Shown: positions 6,640-15,392, counted from the stretch's first letter. The stretch: 32,508 nt of DNA from Cephaloticoccus sp. (GCA_030833445.1 JAURHD010000023.1:1-32508), one strand, 5' to 3'. Notes: generated by a model from the sequence alone, not told the origin. Numbers and translations are program-made.

Positions 6640-6641
6640 AC

Positions 6642-7046
6642 ATGGCCAAATCCTCGCCAAAAAAATTGGCCAAGCCGATCAACCGCCACCTGTGGTTGGT
6701 GGAACCCCTGGAGTCGGAACCGACCCTGATCGTGAAGAGCATGTTTGGGGGCAAGGCCGTCTACTTGCACGGGAGGTTTGTATTATTTCTCGCCGACAAG
6801 GAGGAACCGTGGCGCGGTTTGCTCATTCCGATGGAGCGGGAAAACCATGCCGCCTTGGTCAAAGAACGGCCGATTTTTTCACCGCATCCGGTGCTGCCCA
6901 AATGGCTTTATCTGCCCGAAGCAGAAGAATCCTTTGAAACCGATGCGCAATGGCTAGTAAAAAAGATCCGGGGACGTGACGAACGAATCGGCATCGTGCC
7001 CCCCGCCGCCAAACGCAAACGCGCTCGCCGCGATTTTAATCCCTGA
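6642..7046 (+). CDS. TfoX N-terminal-domain-like protein
   Basis: A 134-residue protein starting 2 bp after the uvrC stop, so probably co-transcribed. The segment SMFGGKAVYLHGRFVLFLAD near residues 33-52 matches the TfoX N-terminal-domain pattern (M-F-G-G-x-x-x-Y-x-x-G-x-F-x-x-x). It is followed by a later LPKWLYLPEAEESFETDAQWL stretch that resembles the domain's 'Y-x-x-P-E-x-x-x-D-x-x-x-L-x-x-W' end. The C-terminus is a basic tail (KRKRARR). There is no C-terminal TfoX domain, so competence control as in Haemophilus should not be assumed. Such stand-alone domains are widespread and uncharacterised. Role unknown. Confidence 0.6.
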   Translation: MAKSSPKKLAKPINRHLWLVEPLESEPTLIVKSMFGGKAVYLHGRFVLFLADKEEPWRGLLIPMERENHAALVKERPIFSPHPVLPKWLYLPEAEESFETDAQWLVKKIRGRDERIGIVPPAAKRKRARRDFNP

Positions 7047-7060
7047 TCCAAACTGCCATC

Positions 7061-7480
7061 ATGACCACGCCAATCCGTCCCGATTTTCCCACCGCCTCAC
7101 CCTATCTGGTTTTCAAGGACGCGGGTGCCGCCCTCGCTTTTTACGAAAAGGCCTTCGGAGCTGAGGTCATCACGCGTTACACCAATGATGCGGGTCAACT
7201 CGTGCATGGTGAAATGCGCATCGGCAATTCTACATTCATGCTGACCAGCGAGAATCCCAATTTTGCGTGGATGCGCGGGGTCGAATCAATCGGCGACTCA
7301 CCGGTGCAACTCTTTCTTTATGTTGATGAGGTCGACGAGCGTTTTCACCGTGCGCTGGCGGCCGGGGCTACCGAGGTCATGGCGCTCGCCGAGCAACCCT
7401 ACGGTCGCAGCGGCGGACTGAAGGATCCCTTCGGCCTCGTGTGGTGGCTCTCGACCTATCTGGAAATGCCCGCGCATTAG
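7061..7480 (+). CDS. VOC-superfamily (glyoxalase/PhnB-like) protein
   Basis: This 139-residue protein folds as a single vicinal-oxygen-chelate domain of the PhnB type. Visible are SPYLVFKDAGAALAFYEKAFGAEV at the start (the beta-alpha unit with A-x-x-F-Y-x-x-x-F-G), HGEMRIGNSTFMLTSE, a second half with VQLFLYVDEVDERFHRALAAGA, and the closing GRSGGLKDPFGLVWWLST. Family members include metal-dependent enzymes and antibiotic-binding proteins. The substrate cannot be inferred. It lies 14 bp after the TfoX-like gene on the same strand, probably in the uvrC transcription unit, and has no Shine-Dalgarno sequence. Confidence 0.9.
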   Translation: MTTPIRPDFPTASPYLVFKDAGAALAFYEKAFGAEVITRYTNDAGQLVHGEMRIGNSTFMLTSENPNFAWMRGVESIGDSPVQLFLYVDEVDERFHRALAAGATEVMALAEQPYGRSGGLKDPFGLVWWLSTYLEMPAH

Positions 7481-7562
7481 TCGCCAGTGCAAGCGTTTCG
7501 GCTCGGTATCCGGATTCACGTTGCGGGGCACAACCAGCCGAACAAACTGTCCCCTACTGTCG

Positions 7563-9071
7563 ATGCGCCGCGTCCCCCACATTGTCATTCTCCTCGGGCT
7601 GCCCTTTTTCTTATCCACCGCCATGGCTGATGTTACCCTTGCGCCGTTATTCCAGGATCATGCGATCCTCCAACGCAACCAGCCCCTGCCCATCTGGGGC
7701 CGCGCCGAACCCGGCGAGAAGATCGCCGTGAATTTCCGCGATCAAACCGTCGGCGCGACGACGGACGCCGATGGGCGCTGGCTCGTTTATCTCGAGCCTA
7801 TATCCGCCGCAATCGAACCCGCCGATCTGACCGTCACGGGAAAAACCACGGTCGTGATCCAAGACGTGCTGGTCGGCGAAGTCTGGCTGGCCTCGGGTCA
7901 GTCCAACATGAACCGGCAGATTTCATCGTTGCCCGATGCGGCAGAGGTAATCGCCAAGGTGAACAATCCCTTCATCCGTCAACTCACGGTGGCCCTGACC
8001 GCTGCCAAGGAACCGGCGGACAAAGTGGAAACATCCGGTTGGCAAACGGCCGATCCGACCACGGCGGGAAACTTCAGCGCGGTGGCATGGTTCTTCGCCA
8101 CGGACCTGCAACGCAAACTCGGCGTGCCGGTTGGCATCATCCACAGCTCATGGGGCGGCAGTAAAATTGAAGCGTGGATGGATTCGCGGACCTTGCAGAC
8201 GACCAAAGTCTGGCCGGCGATTGATGAACGCTGGCAATACCTGATCGCGAATTATCCGCGCATCGAGGCCGAGTATGCCGCCTGGGAGAAAACCGTGAAG
8301 GAGCTGGCGGCCAAGAAGCTACCCGCTCCCACCACCATGCCACTGCTGCCCCGCGGTTCCGGTTCACCGCATGCACTCAGTGAGTTGTTCAACGGCATGA
8401 TCGCTCCGTTGCAGCCCTATGCGATCCGAGGGGTGATCTGGTATCAGGGTGAATCCAATTGGGAACGCCCGACGGAATACGCCGAACTTTTCCCCACAAT
8501 GATCAACGCCTGGCGCGCGCAGTGGGGGTTGGGCGATATGCCATTCTATTTCGTGCAGCTGCCCAACTACGGCCAGACCTACGACCCGACTAATCAGAGC
8601 TGGGCTTATCTGCGCGAGGCTCAGACCGCGGCCCTCAAACTATCCGCCGTCAACATGGCGGTGACGATCGATTGCGGCGATCCCAAGGACATCCATCCAC
8701 AAAACAAACCCATTGTAGGCCGCCGCCTCGCGCAACTGGCCGAAGCCAAGGTCTACCGGATTCCCGGCGATTGGAGCGGCCCGCGTTTCGCCTCGGCCGT
8801 GCGGGAAGGAGCTACGATGCGCGTATCGTTTGACGAAGTCGCCACCGGACTCACTTCCGAAAACAAGCCGCCACAAGCCTTCGAACTCGCCGGAGCCGAC
8901 CGTAAATTTTATCCCGCCACCGCCACGATCGATCGCGACACGATCGTGGTCAAAGCCCCCCAAGTGCCGGCACCCGTCGCCGTGCGCTACGCGTGGTCCA
9001 ACGTTCCCGTTGCCAACCTCTACAATGGCGCCGGTCTCCCCGCCGCGCCGTTTCGCAGTGATGATTGGTGA
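7563..9071 (+). CDS. Sialate O-acetylesterase-family carbohydrate esterase, secreted
   Basis: A 502-residue esterase expected to remove acetyl groups from sugars (SASA/SGNH-type, as in sialate 9-O-acetylesterase), probably periplasmic. From the ATG at 7563 there is a clear signal peptide (MRRVPHIVILLGLPFFLSTAMA). An upstream TTG at 7521 would bury it and is rejected. A beta-sandwich N-domain (APLFQDHAILQRNQPLPIWG) is followed by the catalytic domain: Ser114 in GQSNM, SSWGGSKIEAWM, WYQGESNW near 293-300, and an Asp376-Ile-His378 motif (GDPKDIHP) as the Asp/His pair. The neighbouring glycan-degrading genes make plant or algal polysaccharide deacetylation as likely as sialic acid, since no sialic acid catabolic genes are visible. 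Confidence 0.9.
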   Translation: MRRVPHIVILLGLPFFLSTAMADVTLAPLFQDHAILQRNQPLPIWGRAEPGEKIAVNFRDQTVGATTDADGRWLVYLEPISAAIEPADLTVTGKTTVVIQDVLVGEVWLASGQSNMNRQISSLPDAAEVIAKVNNPFIRQLTVALTAAKEPADKVETSGWQTADPTTAGNFSAVAWFFATDLQRKLGVPVGIIHSSWGGSKIEAWMDSRTLQTTKVWPAIDERWQYLIANYPRIEAEYAAWEKTVKELAAKKLPAPTTMPLLPRGSGSPHALSELFNGMIAPLQPYAIRGVIWYQGESNWERPTEYAELFPTMINAWRAQWGLGDMPFYFVQLPNYGQTYDPTNQSWAYLREAQTAALKLSAVNMAVTIDCGDPKDIHPQNKPIVGRRLAQLAEAKVYRIPGDWSGPRFASAVREGATMRVSFDEVATGLTSENKPPQAFELAGADRKFYPATATIDRDTIVVKAPQVPAPVAVRYAWSNVPVANLYNGAGLPAAPFRSDDW

Positions 9072-9138
9072 TAACAAAAGATCCGTCTAAGAAACTCCCA
9101 CGAGGAACGTTTCCTCAAACAACCCGTCCCTTAAACAT

Positions 9139-10779
9139 ATGAAACGTCTCATCCTCGCCCTCACCGCATTGCTTGCAGTGCTACCCGGCCTGCGCGCCGC
9201 ATCCTTCGATTCAACCATCAGCGCCGTCACCGTCTACACCGACCGCGCCGTCGTCACCCGCACGGCTACCTCCCCCCTCACCGCCGGCATCAATGAACTG
9301 GTCTTCACCAACCTGCCCGCCGGTCTGCTGGATCAATCGCTGCAGGTCAGCGCCACCGGCAGCACCGCCGCCACGATCCTGGACGTCAGTGCAAAGCAAC
9401 TCTTTCAAGCCGCCACGCCCGATCCGCGCGCCAAGGGACTCGAGTCACAGATCGAGCAGCTGCAACAAAAAGACCGGACCTTGGTCGACCGTAGCAACGT
9501 GCTGCGCGGTCAGAGTGATTTGATCACGCGTCTCCAAGCCAGTGCCGTCGCCCTAGGCACCGGTGAAAAATCCGAACGTCCCAATCTTGATGAAGTGAAG
9601 AATGTGCTCACTTACGGGCAGGATCAGTTACTCGAAATCGCGGCCAGCATTCAGGATATTGAACAAAAACGCACGGAACTGTCGGAGCAGATCAACGCCT
9701 TGCAAAATCAACTCGGCAGCCTGCGTAACCCGGGCAACAAGAGCGTGAAAACCGTTGTCGTGCGGGTGCAGGCGGCCGATGCGGGCACGCTGACCCTCGC
9801 GCTGAACTACACCGTCGGCGGCGCCAGCTGGACCCCCGGCTACGACGCCCGCGTGCTCACCGGCGACAAGGCCCTGCAACTCGGCTACTTCGGCAACGTC
9901 CGCCAAAACACCGGCGAAGACTGGAACAACGTCGCCCTCACCCTCTCGACGGCCCAACCGTCACTCGGCGGCAGCGCACCCGACTTGGGCGTGTGGAATT
10001 TGGATGTGTGGCAACAACCGGTTCGTCCCGCTCCAATGGTATCCGCGATGGAGGCGAGCAGCGACAAAGACTACGGTTATCTGAAAGCCAATGCCGCTGC
10101 CCGCACGCGCATCGGCATGGAAATACAGAGCGGCGTCGCCCAAGCCACCGTCGATACCGCCGCGACCAGCGCTACCTTCAAGATCGCCGTGCCCACCAGC
10201 ATTCCGAGCGACAACTCGGTGCAAAAGGTGCCGGTCACCACCATCGACCTCAAGGCGGCCATGACCTATGCGACCACGCCGAAGCTGCGTGAAGCCGCTT
10301 TCCTCAGCGCCAAAGTATTCAATAACTCCGATTACCCGCTGCTCCGCGGTGCCATGAACGTGTTTCTCGACGGCACCTTCGTCGCCACCAGCCGCCTCGA
10401 TACCACCATGCCGGGCGAGAAGTTCGATCTCGCACTGGGAGCCGACGAAGGCATCAGCGTGAAGCACCAGCGGATCAAGAAATTCGCCGAGGAAACCGGC
10501 GTCTTCAGCAAGGACAACCGGATCACCTACGAATATCTCATCACGATCCAAAACAACAAGCGCACGACCGAGCGGGTCATCGTCACGGATCAGGTGCCGA
10601 TCTCCCGCAACGAGAAGATCGTGGTCAAGGTGTCGGCCCCGGCCGAGAAAGAGATGAAACCCAACGCCGAGGGCAAACTCAAGTGGACGCTCGATCTAAA
10701 GCCCGGTGAGAAGCGTGAACTGACCGTCAAGTTCACCGTCGATTATCCGACCGACATCAAGGTGGACGGTTTGGAATAA
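9139..10779 (+). CDS. MuiA-family (DUF4139) exported protein
   Basis: This 546-residue protein has a signal peptide (MKRLILALTALLAVLPGLRA) and then the DUF4140 N-domain with the diagnostic SAVTVYTDRAVVTR and ELVFTNLPAGL. A glutamine- and leucine-rich coiled coil follows, about residues 95-195 (ESQIEQLQQKDRTLV to INALQNQLGSL). The DUF4139 beta-rich C-domain begins near 215 (LALNYTVGGASWTPGYDAR) and runs to the final DYPTDIKVDGLE. Relatives are called mucoidy inhibitor A after the Salmonella/Escherichia name. A molecular activity has not been settled. Location is probably periplasmic or surface. It begins 67 bp after the esterase on the same strand and ends at a strong terminator. Confidence 0.9.
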   Translation: MKRLILALTALLAVLPGLRAASFDSTISAVTVYTDRAVVTRTATSPLTAGINELVFTNLPAGLLDQSLQVSATGSTAATILDVSAKQLFQAATPDPRAKGLESQIEQLQQKDRTLVDRSNVLRGQSDLITRLQASAVALGTGEKSERPNLDEVKNVLTYGQDQLLEIAASIQDIEQKRTELSEQINALQNQLGSLRNPGNKSVKTVVVRVQAADAGTLTLALNYTVGGASWTPGYDARVLTGDKALQLGYFGNVRQNTGEDWNNVALTLSTAQPSLGGSAPDLGVWNLDVWQQPVRPAPMVSAMEASSDKDYGYLKANAAARTRIGMEIQSGVAQATVDTAATSATFKIAVPTSIPSDNSVQKVPVTTIDLKAAMTYATTPKLREAAFLSAKVFNNSDYPLLRGAMNVFLDGTFVATSRLDTTMPGEKFDLALGADEGISVKHQRIKKFAEETGVFSKDNRITYEYLITIQNNKRTTERVIVTDQVPISRNEKIVVKVSAPAEKEMKPNAEGKLKWTLDLKPGEKRELTVKFTVDYPTDIKVDGLE

Positions 10780-10806
10780 GTTCGGATCAATCCGGATTGA
10801 ATGCAG

Positions 10807-10832
10807 GGCGGGGTTTCCAAACCCCGCCTTTT
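10807..10832 (+). terminator. Rho-independent terminator after the MuiA-family gene
   Basis: GGCGGGGTTT (10807-10816) and AAACCCCGCC (10819-10828) form a 10-bp palindromic stem with a tiny loop, followed by TTTT. It begins 27 nt after the stop codon. Its core GGGTTTCCAAACCC also occurs once inside the LacI-family gene at 23860-23873. Confidence 0.85.
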
Positions 10833-10872
10833 GCGACCGCCTAACTACCCGCGCCCAACCATTTGGGATGGC

Positions 10873-10888
10873 GGGGATCGGAATCCCC
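10873..10888. repeat. Intergenic hairpin before the PqiA-like gene
   Basis: GGGGAT and ATCCCC pair across a CGGA loop within GGCGGGGATCGGAATCCCC, followed by ACCCTAC. The hairpin lies 16 nt upstream of the next start codon. Form and flanks resemble the hairpins at 15393-15455 and 19695-19715. Confidence 0.5.
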
Positions 10889-10904
10889 ACCCTACATTCA
10901 ACCC

Positions 10905-11390
10905 ATGTCGTCGGAATCCAAATCCCACCTTGTCGCTATTCCGATCCTGCTGGTCTGCGCGCTGTTGCTGTTTCTGACCGGCGTTTTCTTTCCGTTCTTC
11001 AACGTCACCAAGCTGTGGGTCTTTCACGATGCGGTTTCGGTTTTCAGCGGAATCATCACTCTTTTTGATAACGGCGAATATTTTCTGTTCGGCGTGCTGA
11101 CTCTGTTCACCTTGGTGTTTCCGTTGGTGAAACTCGGGCTGCTCACCGTGATCTGGATCGAACGAAATCATGACCTCGCCCAAGTGCGCTCCCTGCACAA
11201 GTGGGTCGAAAATGTTGGCCGCTGGTCAATGCTCGATGTGTTTGTGGTCGCGATCCTGATCGTGGTGACGAAATCCGCGGCTCTCGCGGATATCAAAATC
11301 GGCATCGGTTTGTATCTGTTCACCTTTTCAGTGATCTTCACCCAGTTCGCCTCATCTTGGATCGACCGGCTGCTCAATAAACACGATTAA
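10905..11390 (+). CDS. PqiA-domain membrane protein (single domain)
   Basis: This 161-residue inner-membrane protein has four predicted membrane segments, approximately residues 8-28 (VAIPILLVCALLLFLTGVFF), 55-80 (YFLFGVLTLFTLVFPLVKLGLL), 105-125 (SMLDVFVVAILIVVTK) and 130-150 (IGIGLYLFTFSVIFTQFA). The FPLVKLGLL and WSMLDVFVVAILI stretches are typical of the paraquat-inducible protein A domain. Escherichia PqiA has two such domains and works with MCE proteins PqiB/PqiC in lipid trafficking across the envelope. Here only one domain and no MCE partner are present, so that role is only suggested. The ATG at 10905 is chosen because upstream in-frame codons pass through the hairpin. Confidence 0.85.
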   Translation: MSSESKSHLVAIPILLVCALLLFLTGVFFPFFNVTKLWVFHDAVSVFSGIITLFDNGEYFLFGVLTLFTLVFPLVKLGLLTVIWIERNHDLAQVRSLHKWVENVGRWSMLDVFVVAILIVVTKSAALADIKIGIGLYLFTFSVIFTQFASSWIDRLLNKHD

Positions 11391-11437
11391 GCCGAGCCGG
11401 CCGGGGTGGACCGGATCAATTCCGAACCACGGTCGTC

Positions 11438-12094
11438 TCAAACGCCCCGCGGCGCCGGCGCCACCGCGGCCGTCCGCCAGTTGAAGACGATCGTCAGCAT
11501 CCGGAAGATAAAGGTGATGCCGATCGCCACCATCGCAGCCCGAGTCGGGGCCACCCCAATTTGCGCGGTGAGAAATACAAACGTCACGGCGCCGGCGAGT
11601 GCCACGAGCACATAAAATTGTCCGGGGCGAAACGTCAGGGGTTCCTCGCGCGTAATCACATCCCGCAGCAAGCCGCCGCCCACAGCGTTGACCACCCCCA
11701 CCAACACCGCCGCAGTCGGCCCGAGACCGGCCAGCAGGGATTTTTGCACGCCGTAACACGCATAGGCGCCCAGGCCCAACGCATCCACCATTGCGATCAC
11801 GCGATTGAAATGATGCACCCGCTCGCCCAACACCATGCCGACGAGGGCGGCCCCGCCGATCACGTAGAGATAGTGCGGATTGGCCAGCAATGGCGTGATC
11901 CCTTGCTGCAGAAAAACTCCGTCTCGGATCAGACCGCCGCCAATGCCGGATACCAACGCGAGGGAGCATAAGCCCACGACATCGTAGCCGCGCTTCATCG
12001 CGGCCAAGGCGCCGGTCAGGGCAAAGGCGAAGGTCGCCCCCAGGTCGATCCAGACCGGCAGTTGAAAACTCGCCTGCATCACGGTTGCAGTCAT
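11438..12094 (-). CDS. TRIC-type cation channel (UPF0126/YicG family)
   Basis: This 218-residue, seven-span inner-membrane protein is built from two related halves, each with the conserved glycine motif: VSGIGGGLIRDGVF in the first and VNAVGGGLLRDVI in the second. The first helix carries the typical AFALTGALAAMKRGYDVVGL sequence. Bacterial TRIC homologues form trimeric cation (mainly K+) channels. The start ATG at 12094 overlaps the stop of the upstream gene as ATGA, which decides the start over an in-frame ATG at 12121 and implies translational coupling. It is the last gene of the asparaginase operon. Downstream it converges on the PqiA-like gene, 47 bp away. Confidence 0.93.
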   Translation of the reverse strand: MTATVMQASFQLPVWIDLGATFAFALTGALAAMKRGYDVVGLCSLALVSGIGGGLIRDGVFLQQGITPLLANPHYLYVIGGAALVGMVLGERVHHFNRVIAMVDALGLGAYACYGVQKSLLAGLGPTAAVLVGVVNAVGGGLLRDVITREEPLTFRPGQFYVLVALAGAVTFVFLTAQIGVAPTRAAMVAIGITFIFRMLTIVFNWRTAAVAPAPRGV

Positions 12095-13335
12095 GCGGGG
12101 ACTTCCGCCGCGGCAAACCATTCACTCCACATTGGAAAGATATAATCGGCCCCGCGTTCACGCATGATGGAAAAGTCCTCGAGGATTTCCTTGCCGTGCG
12201 CCCAGCCGCGGTAGCCCTCGCGGCCCTTGAACTGCAGATCGGATACCCCCACGGCCATGCACTGCTCAAGGTAGCGGCCGCTGGCGTCAGCCGGCCACAA
12301 TCCCAGCGCGCGCAAACACGCCGCCGTGCCAACAATAATCATGACGCCCTCGAACGCGTAGGTCAGGCAGCTGCGGATCCCATACCAGTCACTGCTTTCA
12401 AATTCCATGCACATGCCCATCTGCCCTTCCCACGGGGAAACCACCGCTTTCGTTTCGCGCTGCAACAGCCGCGTGACCTCACCCGGCTTCGCGTTCACCT
12501 CCGTGCGCACCGCCTTGCAAAACTGACGCGTGGCCTGCGTGCGAAAAATTTCCCACACCTCACTGAGTGCGTGGCCTTGAAAGAAATAGTCGCAGCGCAC
12601 GCCCTGACCATGACCCGTAATGCCCTCGGCCGGCACGGGACCTTTGCCACCGGGCATGAAATGCGGTCCGCCATGCATCAGCAGTTCGCGAATAAACGGC
12701 CGATTGGTCCAGCAACGCACGATGTTGCGCAGCCCCATCCGATCCGCCTCGGCGATAAACGTATCGAAATCAAACCCTCTGAAAAACGCGTTCAATTCAT
12801 CCGCGCCGAAATAAAGCCCCGCCGCCATCAGCGCGTCGATGTAACCCTCGGTGATATTGATGTTCCAACTTTTGTGGTGATTGGAGGTGCCATCGAGCAG
12901 CACGTGATAGGTGTTGGCATCACTCATCGTGAAGTGCCCGGCGACGGCGAGCGACTGCATGATCAAATCGGCCCGGTGAATTTCATCCGGTGACAATTGG
13001 GACCACACCATCGGCAGACGTTTTGCGATCAAGAGCACCCAGGCTGGGGCCGCATGGGTCCAACCGCCGATGCCACCCTGCGCCTCGGGCTCGCGGGTGT
13101 TGCCCTCCGTATCATCCGGCGGCAATCCGCCCAGCAGCAGGTGTAATTTTTCAATCAGGGCGGCGGACAACGTTACACCGTCGATAATCCGGTTTGGTTC
13201 AGCCATGGCCGCCACGGCCAGCAATTGCAGGGCAAAGGTCCGCGGCATTTCGCGGTAACGCGTGCCGGGGACAAATTTCCAGCGCGGGGATTCCTCCGCT
13301 CGCGCGGCCTTCAGTTGATCATCGGTAAACGGCAT
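12091..13335 (-). CDS. Conserved-looking 414-aa protein of unknown function
   Basis: I do not recognise a family. The protein has no signal peptide or membrane span and appears mostly helical, with many tryptophan, histidine and aromatic residues. Notable motifs are TYHVLLDGTSNHHKSWNINITEGY near 155-178, GGPHFMPGGKGP and GITGHGQGVRCDYFFQGH near 232-265, and SPWEGQMGMCMEFESSDWYG near 310-330. The G-H-G-Q-G...Y-F-F-Q-G-H segment is distantly reminiscent of (alpha/alpha)-toroid polysaccharide lyases, but I would not name it one. It starts 1 nt after the asparaginase stop and overlaps the TRIC gene by ATGA, so the three are a tight operon. An amide- or amino-acid-related job is the only hint from context. 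Confidence 0.75.
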   Translation of the reverse strand: MPFTDDQLKAARAEESPRWKFVPGTRYREMPRTFALQLLAVAAMAEPNRIIDGVTLSAALIEKLHLLLGGLPPDDTEGNTREPEAQGGIGGWTHAAPAWVLLIAKRLPMVWSQLSPDEIHRADLIMQSLAVAGHFTMSDANTYHVLLDGTSNHHKSWNINITEGYIDALMAAGLYFGADELNAFFRGFDFDTFIAEADRMGLRNIVRCWTNRPFIRELLMHGGPHFMPGGKGPVPAEGITGHGQGVRCDYFFQGHALSEVWEIFRTQATRQFCKAVRTEVNAKPGEVTRLLQRETKAVVSPWEGQMGMCMEFESSDWYGIRSCLTYAFEGVMIIVGTAACLRALGLWPADASGRYLEQCMAVGVSDLQFKGREGYRGWAHGKEILEDFSIMRERGADYIFPMWSEWFAAAEVPA

Positions 13336-13336
13336 C

Positions 13337-14335
13337 TCAATAAACGGTAAACAGGGCCTGGAGGGCGGCGGCGTCCAGCCCGCGTTGCAAACCGAGCATC
13401 AAAAGCACACGGGCCTTTTGCGGATTCAGTTCCTCGGCGACGACAAAGCCATATGCGTCATCGTCGAACTCGATGTTGCGCTCCACCACCCCGCCACCCG
13501 TGCGCGAGCTGCGCACCACCATCACGCCGGCTTTTACCGCCTCCGCACAGGCCGTGAGGGCACCGGTGGACAGGTTGCCGGCACCGACGCCGGCGAGCAC
13601 GATTCCTTTGGCGCCGATCCGCACCGCCGCGTCCAACAGGTCACGCTGCAGACCAGCGTGCGCGTAGATGATTTCCACCCGGGGCAATTCCCTCGCGGTG
13701 ATCGGGGCAAATTCACTCCCCGCCGTGTGGCGACGGACCACCGGCCCAAAGAAATGCAACCGCCCGCGATTCACGAGTCCGGCCAAACCGCGGTTGGGCG
13801 ATTTGAAGGTGCCGACCTGGGTTGTGTTGGTCTTGGCAATCTCACGCGCAAAATGGATTTCATCGTTACTCACCACCAGCACGCCGCGGTCGACCGCGGC
13901 GGCTGATGCCGCCACCGCGACTGCGTTGTAAAGATTCATCGGCCCGTCGGCGCTGATCGCCGTGGCCGGCCGCATCGCGCCCACCAAGACCACCGGTTTC
14001 GTTGATTTGAGCACCAGATTCAGAAAATACGCCGTCTCCTCCATCGTGTCGGTGCCGTGAGTAATCACGATTCCGGTGATGGCCGGTTCATCCAGCGCCG
14101 CCTGGGCCCGGGACGCGAGTTTTAGCCAAATCGCCTCGTCCATGTCCTGACTCCCGATCCGGGCCACTTGCTCGACCTCCATTGCAGCCAGATCGGTCAA
14201 TTCGGGCACCGCGCCCAGCAAGGCCTCGGCCGACATGGCCGCCGCCGCATACCCCCGCGCGCCAGTCTGCGCGCCCGCGATCGTGCCGCCAGTGGCGAGC
14301 AAGCGAATACGAGGAACAGTAGGAGATTCGGCCAT
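13337..14335 (-). CDS. L-asparaginase, type II-like, without signal peptide
   Basis: This 332-residue enzyme hydrolyses L-asparagine (possibly also glutamine) to aspartate and ammonia. The first catalytic motif LLATGGTIAG places the nucleophilic Thr at residue 18. The second motif VITHGTDTMEETAYFL supplies the Thr-Asp pair. VLVGAMRPATAISADGP and VLVVSNDEIHFAREI are further family blocks, with the conserved Lys in the last part. The 'S-x-D-G-P-x-N-L' loop and substrate-binding GSQDMDE are also present. The sequence resembles the high-affinity AnsB group, but the N-terminus MAESPTVPRIR is not a signal peptide, so the enzyme is probably cytoplasmic. It is the first gene of the minus-strand operon with the 414-aa protein and TRIC channel. 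Confidence 0.95.
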   Translation of the reverse strand: MAESPTVPRIRLLATGGTIAGAQTGARGYAAAAMSAEALLGAVPELTDLAAMEVEQVARIGSQDMDEAIWLKLASRAQAALDEPAITGIVITHGTDTMEETAYFLNLVLKSTKPVVLVGAMRPATAISADGPMNLYNAVAVAASAAAVDRGVLVVSNDEIHFAREIAKTNTTQVGTFKSPNRGLAGLVNRGRLHFFGPVVRRHTAGSEFAPITARELPRVEIIYAHAGLQRDLLDAAVRIGAKGIVLAGVGAGNLSTGALTACAEAVKAGVMVVRSSRTGGGVVERNIEFDDDAYGFVVAEELNPQKARVLLMLGLQRGLDAAALQALFTVY

Positions 14336-14463
14336 AAGCTAGCGCCCCAGCTTGCCGAAACTTGCATCGATGCAAATACCTAAAGAAAATTTCACTCCAG
14401 TCTGGAGCTATCCGCACGAAGCCTCCTAGATGCTCCGCGTTTCACGTTTAACCCCCTTTATCC
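14336..14463. promoter_or_regulatory. Divergent promoter region of the asparaginase operon and Gfo/Idh gene
   Basis: This 128-bp spacer separates two divergent starts and must hold both promoters. It contains an A/T-rich stretch around 14368-14398. I see no clear -35/-10 pairs and no strong operator palindrome. Confidence 0.4.
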
Positions 14464-15390
14464 ATGAGTAACTCCCCCGCCTCGGACCTAAAACTCGGCC
14501 TCATCGGCCTCGATACCTCCCACGTCATCATTTTCAGTGACGAGTTCAATAATCCGGAAGCCAAGCACCCGCTCAAGGGCGCCAAGGTTGTTGCCGCTTG
14601 GCCGGGTGGTTCACCGGATCTGCATTCCAGCATCAGTCGTGTGCCGGGTTACACCAAGGATCTCAGCGAGAAGTTCGGCGTCAAGATCATGGACAGCATT
14701 GAGGAAGTAGTCGCCGCCAGTGATGCGATTCTTCATACCTCTCTGGATGGGCGCGTTCACCTCGAGCAATTCAAGCGCATTGCCGCCGCGGGTCCGGGCA
14801 AGCCGGTTTTCGTCGACAAGCCATTCGCCCTTTCCACCGATGTCGCCAAGGAAATTTTTGCGATCGCGGCCCAGCACGGGAATCCCATTTTCACTTCATC
14901 GTCCCTGCGATTCAGCGGTGCTTTGACCCGCGTGCTGACGCCGGAGGTGAAGCCCACGGTGAAGGGTGCGCAATTCCAAGGCCCTGCCGCCCTGGAGCCG
15001 ACCAACCCCGGCTTCTACTGGTATGGCATCCACCCGATCGAAATGCTCTACACGACGATGGGCACCGGTTGTCGCGCCGTGCGTTGCGTCTCCAACGACA
15101 CGTTCGATGTGATCACGGGTTTCTGGGCCGACGATCGCATCGGCTCGATTCACTGCAACCGCACCGGTAATTACGAATACCACGGCGTCATCCACTTTGA
15201 GAAAACCTCCGTGCATGTGAATGTGCAGGCCGAGGACAAGGGATTCTTTACCTGCCTCGGTGAGGCCATCCTCGAGTTCTTCCAAACCGGCAAACCCCCG
15301 GTGCCGACCGCGGAGACGATCGAGTTGATTCGGTTCATCGAGGCCGCCAACGAAAGCCGTGCCAACGGTGGTCGCGAAGTGCTGATGTAA
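14464..15390 (+). CDS. Gfo/Idh/MocA-family oxidoreductase
   Basis: A 308-residue NAD(P)-dependent dehydrogenase-like protein. The N-terminal Rossmann strand is KLGLIGLDTSHVIIF, a divergent version of the family's G-x-G-x-x-(G/A). It is followed by VFVDKPFAL near residues 116-124, the D/E-K-P motif whose Lys serves catalysis in this family. The C-terminal domain includes GFYWYGIHPIEMLYTTMG, with the conserved His after the G-x-H motif. The glycine-loop variant (LDTSH) is seen in a subset of uncharacterised relatives in Planctomycetes and Verrucomicrobia. It precedes a GH36-like glycosidase by 84 bp, so oxidation of a sugar released by that enzyme is a reasonable guess. The start has no Shine-Dalgarno sequence. 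Confidence 0.88.
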   Translation: MSNSPASDLKLGLIGLDTSHVIIFSDEFNNPEAKHPLKGAKVVAAWPGGSPDLHSSISRVPGYTKDLSEKFGVKIMDSIEEVVAASDAILHTSLDGRVHLEQFKRIAAAGPGKPVFVDKPFALSTDVAKEIFAIAAQHGNPIFTSSSLRFSGALTRVLTPEVKPTVKGAQFQGPAALEPTNPGFYWYGIHPIEMLYTTMGTGCRAVRCVSNDTFDVITGFWADDRIGSIHCNRTGNYEYHGVIHFEKTSVHVNVQAEDKGFFTCLGEAILEFFQTGKPPVPTAETIELIRFIEAANESRANGGREVLM

Positions 15391-15392
15391 TT

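Noticed and set aside
5554-6660. A 368-codon minus-strand frame opposite uvrC
   Set aside because: The uvrC motifs are on the plus strand and this frame shows only shadow composition.
7563-9071. Sialic acid catabolism suggested by the esterase name
   Set aside because: No NanA, NanK or NanE homologues or sialic acid transporter occur nearby. The family acts on many acetylated sugars, so sialic acid use is not claimed.
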